Position numbers and translations under genes: made by a program. DNA of 64,000 nt from Heloderma charlesbogerti (lineage: Eukaryota; Chordata; Lepidosauria; Squamata; Helodermatidae): positions 372,001 through 436,000 of the forward strand of contig JANEZZ010000463.1 of the NCBI GenBank assembly GCA_026122225.1, in the 5' to 3' direction. The notes under the pieces were generated by a model. That model was not told the DNA's origin, did not search any database, and saw only the letters and a program-made list of their open reading frames with translations. Numbering within the stretch: position 1 is the stretch's first letter; the number at the start of each line of letters is the position of its first letter. Shown one piece after another: positions 33,399 through 44,345 of this stretch.

Positions 33399-33482
33399 CA
33401 AGAGGGCGCCGAGGAGCAGCAGCAAGCGCATTCTCCCTCCGAAGCGCTGAGTCCTCCCAAAGCTGCGCCCGAGCAGAGCCAT
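33399..33482 (-). CDS. putative first coding exon, signal-peptide-like N-terminus
   Basis: An ATG at 33482-33480 in a strong Kozak context (A at -3, G at +4) opens 28 codons: MALLGRSFGRTQRFGGRM followed by RLLLLLGALL. A splice donor (CTTG|GTGAGC) follows directly, leaving phase 0. The hydrophobic run starting at residue 19 looks like the beginning of a signal peptide or signal anchor continued in the next exon; the second Met at residue 18 could also be the true start. The frame is also open upstream to 33803, which is expected by chance in such GC-rich DNA. The exon lies inside the CpG island, about 140 bp downstream of a ZNF143-type motif. I could not recognise the gene and did not find exon 2 in the rest of the window, so a long first intron is inferred. 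Confidence 0.5.
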
Positions 33483-33521
33483 GATCACCCGGCCAGCTCT
33501 TACTCCCGCTCGCGCTGGAAG

Positions 33522-33545
33522 AACGGGCGGCGGCGGCGGCGGCGG
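33522..33545. repeat. (CGG)n tract in presumed 5' UTR
   Basis: About seven CGG units (CCG on the gene strand) lie 40-65 bp upstream of the presumed ATG. Such tracts are common in CpG-island 5' UTRs and can vary in length. Confidence 0.75.
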
Positions 33546-33623
33546 CTGCCACGTCTGGCTAGGCATGCGCAATCCATGGGGGGAAAGCCCTCCTGTACTG
33601 AAGCGGAGTAGCGGGCGGCGCGG

Positions 33624-33648
33624 CGCGGTGCGTGCTGGGGGTTGTAGT
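33624..33648 (-). promoter_or_regulatory. ZNF143/THAP11-type promoter motif
   Basis: On the minus strand the site reads ACTACAACCCCCAGCACG followed by CACCGCG, close to the vertebrate ACTACAA-TTCCCAG-ATGC promoter element bound by ZNF143 and THAP11. Its place 140 bp upstream of the putative ATG, on the same strand, supports promoter function. Confidence 0.7.
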
Positions 33649-34217
33649 TTCTCCGGCGTGGGCGGCGGGCTGGGGGGTAGGGCGAGGAAACAGGTGGCGA
33701 GAAGAGTTAGAACGCCCGCGCGCAGTCTCCGGTCAGCAGTTCGTTTGCGTGAGAAAGGGGGAGCCGAGAGCGCTCTGTGGAAAAGGCGCCTGCTGCGCCA
33801 CAAAGAGCAGCGAGTGATGCATGCGCTGGGAAATCCCCCGTTCAGATCTCAGCTCAGCTGGTGGTAGTCATCTTAACAACTGCTGTGGGAGGAGAGGAGA
33901 GCACGTGGCACTGAGGCGTTTTGTTTAGGCATGGTGTGGTTGATGTTACTGAGGGCAATTTTTTCTTTCTTTTATTTTCTGTAAATAATGAGCGCTGGAT
34001 TGCCATGTTGGTTTATTAGTCATGTCTGTGGACATGTATCCTGGTTTTTTGAATGCGTTTATTTTTGTGTAAACTATTATATTACTAACATTTTCAAAAT
34101 CATCATCTTCATCCAACAGCAGTTCTTGGTCATTTACTTTCGCAGTGGTACTGTGATTTATGCTAACCTGACATGTACAGACTTGCATATGTATTCTATT
34201 GGCACATTACATTCTCA

Positions 34218-34320
34218 ACAATCCTATAAAAGGGGCACCTTACAGATTTGTTTTTTAAAGTACCTTTATCAAACACATGTGGCATCTCTCACAGATCCAT
34301 AAGAGCTGTTCTAACCATCA
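34218..34320. repeat. repeat module R1, first copy
   Basis: CCTATAAAAGGGGCACCTTA, TTTAAAGTACCTTTATCAAA and CATAAGAGCTGTTCTAACCA recur at 34567-34662, with a 20 bp stretch (CATGTGGCATCTCTCACAGA-like) absent from the second copy. Confidence 0.8.
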
Positions 34321-34325
34321 TTTAA

Positions 34326-34567
34326 AAAAAAAATCCAGTTGAGTAACAAAACATTTAGATCAATGTAAACTATGTTTTTACAAGAAAGCATAACAATATC
34401 TTATCAGTTCTGTCACTGCACAAGTAGGACAGCCTGTACATGAGAACACCTTGCACTCTGCACTTGGAGACCTAGTATTAAAAAACAACCAGTCTTCACA
34501 CACAGTAAGGAAGAAGAGAGGCAGGCAGCAACAGGAAGGCTCAACAGCAGGATCCAGGTACAGTTCC
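34326..34567. repeat. repeat module R2, copy 2
   Basis: Diverged copy of 29985-30240 in the same orientation. It lies between the two R1 copies, giving an R1-R2-R1 arrangement. Confidence 0.8.
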
Positions 34568-34662
34568 AACAATCCCATAAAAGGGGCACCTTGCAGATTT
34601 GTTTTTTAAAGTACCTTTATCAAACTCATAGGTCCATAAGAGTTGTTCTAACCATAATATAG
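34567..34662. repeat. repeat module R1, second copy
   Basis: Diverged copy of 34218-34320 in direct orientation, about 350 bp downstream, with a short internal deletion. Confidence 0.8.
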
Positions 34663-35706
34663 CCCACAGAACTACCTGTCACAAAATCCAGTATAACAGG
34701 CACCCCACTAATCCATTCCATTAAAACCAGAAAGAACAGATACCAGAGTACCCTAAAAATAACTGTATTTGTATGATAATGATTATATTGTTTGTTTGTG
34801 CACTACCTTGTGACAGCGCTTAAGTCCTGAAAAGGCAGTCTGCTAAAGAAATCTGCTAATAAATAAATAAAATAACTGTTGGTCCTAGCCTAGCTATCAA
34901 CAGCTGGATTGGCTTAGGCAAGCATGATACAGGTGCTTAATCTATGGATGCAAGTTACAGATGTATTACCAGCCTATGGTACATTACCACTTGTAGGTAC
35001 CAGGGCCGAAGTCATTGTTCAACATGGTTGTAGTTTTTTGACACTTTTTCCAGTACTTGGCTAACTTGGAGAAGGAAGATGACCTTACACACAGAACTAA
35101 ACCACAAGCTACACTGAAGAGGCTTCACTTCAGCCTTGATTGTGTATTGAGAACCATTCAAAACTTCGAATAAACAAATGAAGCACAGCCCATCCAGAAT
35201 CAATTTGTGTAACCTTCATTTTGATCATTATATCTGAATGATTATCACATCTGAGATAACTAATTGGTACATTTCCCAATCATATGCATGCACAGAGCAA
35301 GTTCTCTGTCTGGCTTGGCTAGTATGTCCTGCTAGGAATGCTAATGCCTAGGAAAGCAATTGAGTTTATAATGTATCCTAATTGTTCACTGCATAGTCAG
35401 AACATTTCTTAGCTTAAATCCAAATAGTCTGAAAGATGTCAAAAACGTGCCTAAAATCTAACCTACTTCAAGTGACATCACAAAGGTCAGTTCAAGTAAT
35501 TACCATGGGCTGCTTTTTGTACACATGGGAGAGTTACCATCCCCCCCTCCAGCATTTATTTATTTGTTTGTTATTAAGAATTCTGCCCAAGTGGGCATCA
35601 TAATATATCAGCTGACAGATCTTAGCATTTTGGAACCTTAGAAATCATAGCAGGTGCTACAGCAGAGGTCCACTGGCTTCCAAATGTCATGTTATACCCA
35701 TCGCAT

Positions 35707-35930
35707 AAATGTGGTTAGAGTGTTGGACTGAGAGCCAGGAGATCTGGGTTCTAGTCCCCACTTGGCCATGGAAGGTCACTGGGTGACTTTGGGTCAGTCA
35801 CAGACTCTCAGCCCAACCTACCTCACAGGGTTGTTGTTGTGAGGATAAATGGAGAGGAGGATTATGTATGCTGCCTTGGGTTCCTTAGATGAAAAAGGGC
35901 AGGATATAAATGCAATAAATAAATAACTAC
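35707..35930 (+). mobile_element. tRNA-derived SINE with (AATA)n tail
   Basis: GTGGTTAGAGTGTTGGACTG (A-box region), GGGTTCTAGTCCCCACT (B box), CACTGGGTGACTTTGGGTCA, CCTCACAGGGTTGTTGTTG and a TAAATAAATAA tail are all present. It lacks only the first few bases compared with 53672-53925. Confidence 0.88.
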
Positions 35931-37280
35931 AAGAAGTGGCCCAAAGTAACATTGGATCAGCCCAAGAAAACCAAGCATAATACACAGTTTGATACTTGAA
36001 AACATTAGCTGCTTGAGCATAAAAACAACATGCACCTCATTAATACAATTTAAAATAATATGCATTCCTCTAACCACTGTCCAAGATACAGCATTGGAAA
36101 TGCAAGTAGAGAAATTCCCCACCATCTACACAAATGACTTCTTTTACACAAATCAGCAAAATAGAATCACCAGGTAACTCCCTGTTGCTTTTAAATGGGT
36201 TGCCATTCAGATTATACAGACACAATTATCTCAGTCTGTATGCATTCTTCTGGTTTCACTTGGATTTCTGAACCTTCAATGATTATCAGAACTCTTCTCT
36301 GAATTCCTTTGTGTCCAACCACTTACATCTTCAGATGCTCTAGTACAGTCACTGCTCCTAAAGAATGCAAAAGCAACCTCAGTATAAAAATTTTGCCAAG
36401 CCAGGTCAGCAGGATGTCTTTTATCAGGCTGGAAAGAAGAAATGCTCCCTGAAATAGTGAAAAGACAGAAAGGGAGTCTCTTTCAATACAAGAGTGGCTT
36501 GCTTTGCACTGAAATTTAAGAAGGCTACATCTGCAATGGGGGAACAAAATCACGTGATGTTTTGACAATGTTCCTACTGTAATGCTACCTAGCTTTTATA
36601 CAGTCATTTTCATCTGGAGATTTCAAAAATGATTCAGATAGGATATAATTGTTATTATAATCCTTTTGCAGGTAGGAAAGTAGAGTTACAGCAACCCCTT
36701 GCCAAACACAGCGCAGCAAATCAATGGAAAAGGCAGTGTTGTTGAATCACAGCCCAGGATCAATCCAAGCAGACACATTGCCTTTCTCTTTGATGGCTTG
36801 CCCTGGTAGCTTCTTCTCTTAATAACTTAGACTGTTTGGCCTGCCTTCATTATTTGACTTTACTTTTGTTCTTATGACAAGCATGATAAGTTTGGTGTAA
36901 CGTAAGTTACGTTTTGTCAGATTTCTATGGATTCAAACTTTGATGGAAGGGGTGGTTGGCAACTCATCTAAGCTTTTATGACAAACTAGCAAAATGGCCT
37001 CCAAATGCTTGAGATCTGAATCGAGATACGGCCATTAAAATAGGCTGTAGCTCAGCAGATTGGTGAGGCCAGGCCAACCCTAACATTAGGCTAAGTGAGC
37101 CAGTTGCTTCAGGCAGCAAATGCTGGTAGGTGGCAGCAAAGTGTTGGAGGGTACAGCTGTGTGCCACATGGCCTGCTCTGTGCCCCCTAACCTAGCTTGC
37201 CACCTTCAGGTGCAGTGGCAGATGCTATCCCATCATCAATGTCAAAGAAAGATTCAACTGCCAGTCCAGCTGGGTTTTGT
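35931..37280. other. non-coding, nothing certain
   Basis: No gene is visible. Positions 37078-37200 (CTAACATTAGGCTAAGTGAG, TCAGGCAGCAAATGC) look like a decayed copy of the MITE family at 38859-39155. Confidence 0.4.
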
Positions 37281-37430
37281 ACATTGGGAATGGACACAAA
37301 GTAGATCCCCAGATTTTGGGGGCTTTAACTTCCAGCATTCCTGACCATTGGCCATGTTGGCAAGAGTCTCTGGGAGTTGAAGTACCAAACATCTGGAGAT
37401 CTACCTTCTCTCCACCCCATTGTACATGGA
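37281..37430. mobile_element. palindromic hAT-like MITE
   Basis: AGTAGATCCCCAGATTTTGG and CTTCCAGCATTCCTGACC at the left pair with GGAGTTGAAGTACC and ACATCTGGAGATCTACCTTC at the right, around TTGGCCATGTTGGC. Confidence 0.8.
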
Positions 37431-37547
37431 AAGGGCTGGGGCACTGTCTTATTCTTTGCCTCAAGCAGCGAAATGGCATGAAGACTTTTCAGGTGTTTTT
37501 GTCCACTTTCTCATGGGCCCTGCTTACTATCTTTCTTGGTCCCTTAG

Positions 37548-37672
37548 AACATGGATGGACAGAAGGTAGATCTCCAGATGTTTTGGACTTCAACTCCCAG
37601 AAGCCCCCGCAGCATGGCCAATGGTCATTAAGTCCAAAATATCTGCTTTCTTCCCACCCCTGCTTAGGTCAC
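37548..37672. mobile_element. palindromic hAT-like MITE
   Basis: AGGTAGATCTCCAGATGTTT and GGACTTCAACTCCCAGAAG at the left pair with TAAGTCCAAAATATCTGC at the right. It is a second copy of the family 120 bp from the previous one. Confidence 0.75.
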
Positions 37673-37777
37673 TTTTTTTGGTCTGCTGCACCCTTTCCTC
37701 AGCTGCCTTCTTAACTTCAGCCCTTCCCAACTGTAGCCAGTCCCTCTGGCCATGATAGCAAAAGGTTCATCAAATGC

Positions 37778-37865
37778 TGCAGTCCTCTACACACTTACTT
37801 GAGAGTAAGATTCATGGAACCCAGTGGGACGTCTGAATAAGCATGCATAGGATCAGGCTGTAAAC
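37778..37865. mobile_element. palindromic MITE, GGCTGCAATCCTATAC family
   Basis: GCTGCAGTCCTCTACACACT and GAGAGTAAGATTCATGGAAC at the left pair with GCATGCATAGGATCAGGCTG at the right. Confidence 0.75.
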
Positions 37866-38121
37866 CTTGGAGAATGTATTCCTGCTTCCCCAAGTCATGC
37901 ATCAGTAGCTATGTTGGGTGTTTCTCACTGTATAAGACAGATTCATTCTGTCTCTGTGTTTCTGAGTTGGTTAAGTACTTGTGAAGTGTCCTGGTTGCTA
38001 GGCATGCAAATAGGTCTGAAAGTGAGCAGGGAAGAATTTTGTAATAGTAGCTGTTATCACAAAGGAATGGTGATTTCCCTTATGCTAATGGAATAGCTGA
38101 GTTTTCCCTATTTAGGTTCTA

Positions 38122-38470
38122 GGGATGGAGTAGAGAACCTCTGGCCTGGGGGCCAAATCCAGCCCTCAAGGGCTCCCCAGAAGGCCATGCCCCTTCCCCT
38201 GGTCCCACCTCCTTTCCCCAACCAATGATCATTTGGTGGCTTTTGTGCAGTTTTTTCCACATCCTAAAAGGTTGAAATGCCTCTTCAAAAGCTTAGTTTC
38301 TGGCAGGAAGAGCTTCAAGCTAAAATATGGTGGCATCTTGGGGTTTGTCTGTTTGTTTGTTTGTTTGTTTGTTTTTTGGTCCCACCCACCACTAAAATGC
38401 AGCCCTCAAGAGCTTCTCCAAAATGGAATTGGGCCTGCAGGCTGAAAGAGGTTCTGCCTTGTTCTAGTGG
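38122..38470 (-). mobile_element. hAT-like MITE with AACCTCT...GGGGGCC ends, reversed copy
   Basis: AGAACCTCTGGCCTGGGGGC opens the copy and GGCCTGCAGGCTGAAAGAGG closes it. Its centre (GCTTCAAGCTAAAATATGG) is the reverse of the centres at 54205-54570 and 63005-63345. A (TTTG)n run at 38345-38372 expanded within it. Confidence 0.7.
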
Positions 38471-38858
38471 TCTCAGGTTAAAAGGCTGCAGGTTCCCAAA
38501 CATTGTTTATTAACTTTTCCTCCCCTGCAGCTTTCAGGCACTGTCTCCTGCACTCATTCCAGGAAAGTGGTTCAGGAGGAGAAGCCAGGCAGGATTGCAG
38601 AGGTTTGAGGCGTTACTATAGAATATGCTGCACATCACCTTTAACAGAGCTTGAAATCAGTGCCAGCCCCAGATATTTTTCTGTTTGAGGTGGAGTACCA
38701 AATGGTGCACCCGCCCCTCCATACGAGGACCAACACTTTTAAAATTTTGCTGCACCATTCAGACATCAATTCCTGCCTTCATCTATTTTCTTTATTTGGA
38801 GTGCAGTGATTTCCATGGGACAGGGCTTTAAAAATGGTCGTTGTCCCAGGACAATGCT

Positions 38859-39155
38859 CAGGGCTGGCCCAAGACATTTTGTTGCTTGAGGTAAAAGACA
38901 AAGATGGTGCCCTCCCCTGCTAAATTCCACATACAGAAACTGGCAGTTGAATTTTACTGCAACACTGTCAACAGGCCAGTGTCCTGTACTTCCCCAGAAG
39001 GTAGCAGGCTTGTTTTATGGGTACATGACAGGCCATGTGGCACACATAGCTTTGTCCTCCTACAGGGGTGAATGGTTGGGGGGCCCTGATGTCCATCCCC
39101 GCTTCTGCTGCCTGAGGTAGTTACCTCACTCTGCCTAATGCTAGGACCAGCCGTG
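38859..39155. mobile_element. 297 bp MITE, CAGGGCTGGCCC family
   Basis: CAGGGCTGGCCCAAGACATT at 38859 and TAATGCTAGGACCAGCCGTG ending at 39155 form imperfect inverted ends. The same family occurs at 22387-22665 and, in part, near 50988-51125. No target duplication is evident. Confidence 0.65.
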
Positions 39156-39539
39156 TTTTAAAAGACCTAGATATATCATTTCTTAAGTGGAAATAATGAA
39201 GGATATTTATTGGGGGGGGATTGTCTTTGAATGCAAAGACTGAAGAAATAGTATTCATTTCAGATTTCTGAGTGGTCTTGTATAGCTGTTAAGGGGTTTT
39301 TCTAAAGAACAGAACTTATCACAGGATTAGTCTTCGTTAAGTATAGAGTATCAGGAATTCCATTACAATCAGTCAAGCCATTGGTATATCTAGTCCAAAT
39401 AGGGTGGCCATGTATCCTTCTTTACAGCAGACAGTTCTCTGTTTGAATGCCTCTTCTATCTGAAGGGCTGTCCAGTGCAAGGCTGGTTTAACAAACAAAA
39501 AACCCTAACTAAGAAAGAAGAGCAGGCAGAGCCTTGAAC

Positions 39540-39750
39540 TATCCAAGAAAGTCATTGCGCTAATGCAAATTATGTTGCATTAGGTTGTGGGACCACTAGC
39601 ACAATGCCAGTAGTGTTAGCCTGCATGACAGGATTCTCCAGGGAACCTGCAGTGGAAACTAACACTACCAGCATTGTGCTAAAGGTCCCTTATGCCAGCA
39701 CAACATAATCTGTCTTGCAATGACGTTGCTGGATACCGCTCAAACATTAG
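39540..39750. mobile_element. fold-back MITE with GGATAC ends
   Basis: AGTCATTGCGCTAATGCAAA, CACTAGCACAATGCCAGTAG and AGTGTTAGCC at the left pair with AACTAACACTACCAGCATTG and TGCAATGACGTTGCTGGATA at the right. Confidence 0.75.
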
Positions 39751-40722
39751 CTTATGCAAATTTTATGCAAACCCGTGCCCCCTTTAGTCTTTAAAAAAAA
39801 AAACGCATTGCCTCTTTTAGGACCATCTGTTCGTGCCCAGCCTAAGTCCAGTGTTCTCCTCTGACTGGTACCAGCTTGCCAAGCCTCATGTAGAAGGATC
39901 TCTTAGCTCTTTAAAATGAGAGCTTCATAATGAGCAACACCAAGGAATAAACCATCTACATGCAAAGCATGCACTGCGCCACTGGGCTATGGATCTTTTG
40001 TGTAGGTTAAGGCTGACAAAGGAAGAGACAGGATAATTCATACTGGAGAAAGAGCATGATCCTGAAGCTGGCTCTCAATCTGCAAACTTTTTGCAAGGAA
40101 CTGGTATTATATCTGCACTGGACCTGCATGTACATTATTAAAGCGAAGGAAAACTATTGCCCTTTGTTCAGGCCAACTCCTGTTCAGCATTTCTATGGCC
40201 TCCCTGGGACTAGCCAATGGCCATGGGGTGAAACAAGAGACCCTCAGCACCACCTTCTAAGTTGGTGCCCTCCCAGAAAGGGCTCGAGCCATCATAATAC
40301 CTTGCCACCCAGTCCTAACCTAGTTAGGCGACCCAGCCGAATACCATGGTCAGAGCCTTAGCTGCATCCATCTCTGACTCTGTCAAAACGATGGCATCCA
40401 AGTCGAAATGAACACCAGCAATTTTGTCTGCAAATCAGTCACAGCGAGCCATTGAGGTTTCAGTCTGATCTCCCAAGCAGGCCCCTCAGCATTCAAAAAA
40501 GCTCAGCTGGCCGATATCATGCAGCTGCATCAGTGGTGGGAAAGTAGATCTCTGCCACCATTGCTGCCACAGAGTAAACCCTAAGTTGGATTTTTCCCCC
40601 TGTTCAGCTGCGCTTGTCCCAAGCATTTTGCCACTTATGCTCTAGCTGTCAGCCCAACCATTTCATTGCCCTCAGCTCTTCCTAGTATCAAAGAAATCAT
40701 ATGTTACCACGACTGTGTTGAG
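39751..40722. other. non-coding, unrecognised sequence
   Basis: The stretch has a slightly higher GC content than its surroundings and some broken long frames on the minus strand (LDAIVLTESEMDAAKAL-like reading near 40350-40405), possibly part of an old mobile element that I cannot name. Confidence 0.35.
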
Positions 40723-42274
40723 GATGCTTGGGAGCAATTGTACCAGAGGTCTGGGTCATCTCCCCATTCCAGGCAGAAACCAGAGCCTCAGCAGGACCGC
40801 TGGCTAAAATTTACATTTAGAGCCCTCTGTGCCTTCCCCTTTATCTCTCTGCTCTTATATCCCAATATATCCTTGCCCATGACCTTTATTTCTCCAGGTC
40901 TATCACCCTCCACTCTCTGGAGGTCCCCTGCTCCCTCAAAAGAGGCTGCCCTTTCTCCCTTGCTGATCTTCTGTATGCCTCCAGGACAGCTGCCTTCCAG
41001 GACACCTGTATGATGACGCCTCTTTTACTTCCTTCAGATTCCTCCTCAATTAAGTCCAAATCAGCCCCCCCCCCCCCCCGGTCAGTAGCCATGGATATAG
41101 GCAAAACACACTCAAGTGGTGGGTTAAGGACAGACTTTACTTGAGATACACAAGCTTACAACTCGAGATAAGTCGGCTGAGGTCAGCTTCATGGTCAGCA
41201 TCCCTTGCAGGAGGAAGTAGGAAGAAGAATAGGAAAGTATTCAGACAAGGAAAAGGCAATACGATCTCCCAGAGACCCCTCCCACCTGACTCAGGTACAT
41301 ATTCACCCTTCAAGTCCAGGTTAAGTGACTCATGGCCCGAGTCCCTCTAACACTCAAAACCCATCTTTTTCTGCAAAGTCTTTGGCACAAGCCCCTAGTT
41401 ATCATGCCCTACTATAACTTAATGTACAACTAAGTATAAGTACGTGTAATTGAAATCGCACATTCTCCCTGTTTACCCTGCCTCTCCTTCCCTCCTCCTC
41501 TTCTGTCACTTCTCCTATGTTGCATTTTGGATTGTAAGCCCACCGGGGCAGGTGACGTGCCCTCTTGTGTTCTGTAAAGCACCATATAGACTGATGACAG
41601 TATGTAAATACAATAACATTTATGCTATTATTATTATTATTATTCACAAATATTTTTAAAACTCATGTTTCCTTGTAAGATAAGCCTTTTTCTTTCACTG
41701 CCAAACCTGGCATGGCATTTTGACAGGACAGGGTCCAACATATATTGTTTTCGGAAAGCACTTTGTATAAGCAATTTCAAATTGTAGTCAGCCAAATACT
41801 CCCTCAGAACAAAGAAAAGCAAGGTTTTTATCCCTGTGGTCAGCACATTCTAACTGCCACAGAATGGTAATACATTTATTAGGATCAATCAAAATGTTAC
41901 AGAGTCATAAGAAAGGTATAACCATTCTGTGGCTTTTGCATTTTTTTCTAATGGGCCAGTGCTGCTCTCCACCATTTTTGGTGTACATTCTAAACTGCAA
42001 TTTCTCCAGACAAAGAATAATCCTCCTTTGGATTTTTCAAAAGACCCATATTTGTATCTCTCATGGGACTGGAAGTGTATCCAGTCAAGACTGACAGAAC
42101 TGAAAAACTATCACAGTCATAAAAGTGCAGGCAAAACGTTTTTAAAATCTCATACAGATGTAGGAAGAAAGAGACATCATCCTACCTAAGTGGCAGAGAA
42201 TACACATCCATCTACCAAACTTTTCCCCCAAACTTTCCTCTGTATTGCTACAGAGCACCAAAAGGGTCAAAATT
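40723..42274. repeat. 1.55 kb direct duplication, copy 1
   Basis: The segment from GATGCTTGGGAGCAATTG to GGGTCAAAATT recurs at 48157-49704 in the same orientation. The only differences I noticed are the length of the C run at 41064-41079 (four bases longer here) and an A/T change at 41161. It includes a GATTGTAAGCCCACCGGGGC...AAAGCACCATATAGACTGAT block with an (ATT)n tail (41530-41645) that looks like a retroposon 3' end. No gene is visible in it. Confidence 0.9.
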
Positions 42275-42499
42275 AGCTTGTTTGCATGCACCAAAAGGGG
42301 GACATTTATTTATTTATTACATTTCTATACCATCCAACAGTGAACTCCTAGGCAGTTTACAACAATTAAAACCAAAAAATGCAGCACAATAAAACACAGT
42401 ATAAAATTCTTAAAAGTTTTAAACTGCAGTATAAAACCAAAGTAAAAACTAGCAGCAGTGTAAAGATTTAAAAATACAATAACAGATTTTAAAACAACA

Positions 42500-42940
42500 G
42501 AAACTGAAAGACTAGAGGTGCAGTCATGTAGCTGCTGTTCAGCGGCTAGGCTGCCATAGGATTTGCCATTTTCTGGGAAACAAGCTCAGAGCCATCGCTC
42601 CAAGGTCAGTTGCCAGAAAACCGCCTCCCTGTCCCCTGCCCCGCCACCTCGGAGGCAGCACAGTTCATCCCCAGCTCCGCACTCCGCAGCATGGTGCAGA
42701 GCAGAGGAAAAGGGGGCGTTCCAGTGGAAGCGCTGTTACGACACTTCTTATGTACCGTCTGGCTTCACCCCCCCGCTCCAAGTCACCCTGCCTAGGCAGC
42801 CAAATTCGACTGCAAATGCAGGGTGGCCGGAGCATGGCGAAGAAGATCCCCTCCGCGTTCCACCCACCCTGCATTGGATAGTCAGTTGCCTCCAAGTTCG
42901 GAGGTAGCCAACTATCCCCATAGGATTGTGCCCCAAAATG
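42500..42940. mobile_element. GC-rich non-autonomous element, copy 1
   Basis: Blocks such as AAAAGGGGGCGTTCCAGTGG, TACGACACTTCTTATG, GACTGCAAATGCAGGGTGGC and GATAGTCAGTTGCCTCCAAG match, in the same order, a copy at 62395-62770. It ends near ATAGGATTGTGCCCC. It interrupts the L2 3' UTR. Confidence 0.7.
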
Positions 42941-42959
42941 CCTGGGAAAAGAAGGCCTT

Positions 42960-44345
42960 TGCCTGGCACCCAAAAGACCATAATGTTGATGCCAGGTGGG
43001 CAGGGGAGGTAATTCTACAACCAGGATGTTACAATGGAAAAGGCTTTCTCCTTAGTAGCCACCTGTCTCACCTCATTTGGTGGGGGCTCCCAAAGAAGGA
43101 GCTCTGAAGACAATCTTAGGGTCCTGGCAGGTATATATGGGAGGAGACGTTCCTTCAGGTAAACTGGCCCCAAGCCATTTATGGCCTTGAAAGTTAATAA
43201 CAGCACTTTGAATTGAGCCCAGATATGGACTGGCAGCCAGTGCACATCATAAAGCATTGCCATAATACATTCATATTGACCAGTGCTTGTTAACAATTTC
43301 ACTGCCCTATTTGGACCAGCAGAAGTTTCTGGACCATTTTCAAAGGCAGCCCCACGTATAATGCATTGCAATAATCTAGATGAGACGTTACCAGAGCGTG
43401 GATAACTGTAACTAGGCTATCTCTGCCCAGATAAGGATGTAATTAGTATATCAGCCTAAGCTGATATTGCGTCCACCTGTGCTACTGAGTCCACCTGTGG
43501 CTCTAGTAACAATGCTGGGTCCAAGAGCACCCCAAACTACAAAGCTGATCCTTTAGGGGGAGAGCATCCCCTCCAGAACACGTTGAACATCACTGAGTTG
43601 GGCAGATGAACCACCCACTAACTGTCTTGTCTGGATTGAGTCTCAGTTTATTGGCCCTCATCCAGTCTGTTACTGTGCCCAGGCACTGGTTCAGGACACC
43701 CACTGCTTCTCCTGGATTTGATGAAAAGGAGAGGTAGAGCTGGGTGTCATCTGCATATTGGTGACGTCTTGGTGACATCTCAGGCCACATCTCTGGATAA
43801 CCTACCCTCAGCAGTTTCACATAGATGTTAAACAGCCCAAGGGATAAGATAGAGTCCTGTGGAACCCCATAGCATAGCTGCCAATGCACATAGCAATAAT
43901 CTCCCAGCACCATCTTCTGGAATCAGCCGTATAAATAGGAATGGAACCTCTGCAACACAGTACCTCCAGCTCTCAGATAGCTGACCCAGAAGGATACCAT
44001 GGTTGATGGTATCGAAAGCCACTGAGAGATCCAAGAGAATCAAAAGGGCCACACTCTCTTGGCAGAGATCACCCCACAGGGCAGCCAAGGCAGTTTCTGT
44101 TCCAAAACGAGGCCTGAAGCCTGATTGAAATGGATGCAGATAATCAGTTTAATTCAAGGGTGTCTGGGGTTAACTGGCAACCACCGACTCAAGCACCTTG
44201 CCTAGGAAGGAAATGTTGGCAATAGGCCTATAGTTATTAAGATCTTCCACATCCAGGTTAGGCTTTTTCAGGAGTGGCCTAATTACCATCTCCTTTAAGG
44301 AGGCTGGTACCACTCTGTCTCTCAAAGAGGAATTTACAGCCTTCT
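42960..44345 (-). pseudogene. L2 reverse transcriptase and C-terminal remnant
   Basis: In minus-strand order the pieces read LNNYRPIANISFLGKVLESV (about 44190), [20 protein letters not shown] (about 44000), a [19 protein letters not shown] block, the catalytic HQYADDTQLYLSF (about 43745), WMRANKLRLNPDKTV, and then DVHWLPVHIWAQFKVLLLTF with NGLGPVYLKERLLPYIPART toward 43100. Several frame changes break the protein. Confidence 0.85.

Larger units (their letters stand above)
33010..33860. promoter_or_regulatory. CpG island, probable promoter region
   Basis: The base composition changes sharply from AT-rich DNA to GC-rich sequence dense in CG dinucleotides, the only such island in the window. 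It contains a ZNF143-type site, a (CGG)n tract and a likely first exon on the minus strand. Long ORFs on both strands here are a by-product of high GC. Confidence 0.85.
42300..44345 (-). mobile_element. L2-type LINE, 5' truncated, with a MITE in its 3' UTR
   Basis: The 3' end at 42308 (TTTATTTATTACATTTC) is followed on the minus strand by an A-rich UTR, an inserted GC-rich element (about 42500-42940) and then coding remnants to about 44345. There a T-rich run marks the 5' truncation or junction. Confidence 0.85.

Noticed and set aside
32843..33484. 213-codon plus-strand ORF through the CpG island
   Set aside because: It has low-complexity Ser/Pro/Ala content without a domain, overlaps the better supported minus-strand exon, and long ORFs are expected by chance in GC-rich DNA.
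33016..33867. Other overlapping ORFs on both strands in the CpG island (for example 33016-33552 minus, 33481-33867 plus)
   Set aside because: They are repetitive Ala/Gly/Arg-rich frames with no motif or splice context, and they are best explained as composition artefacts.
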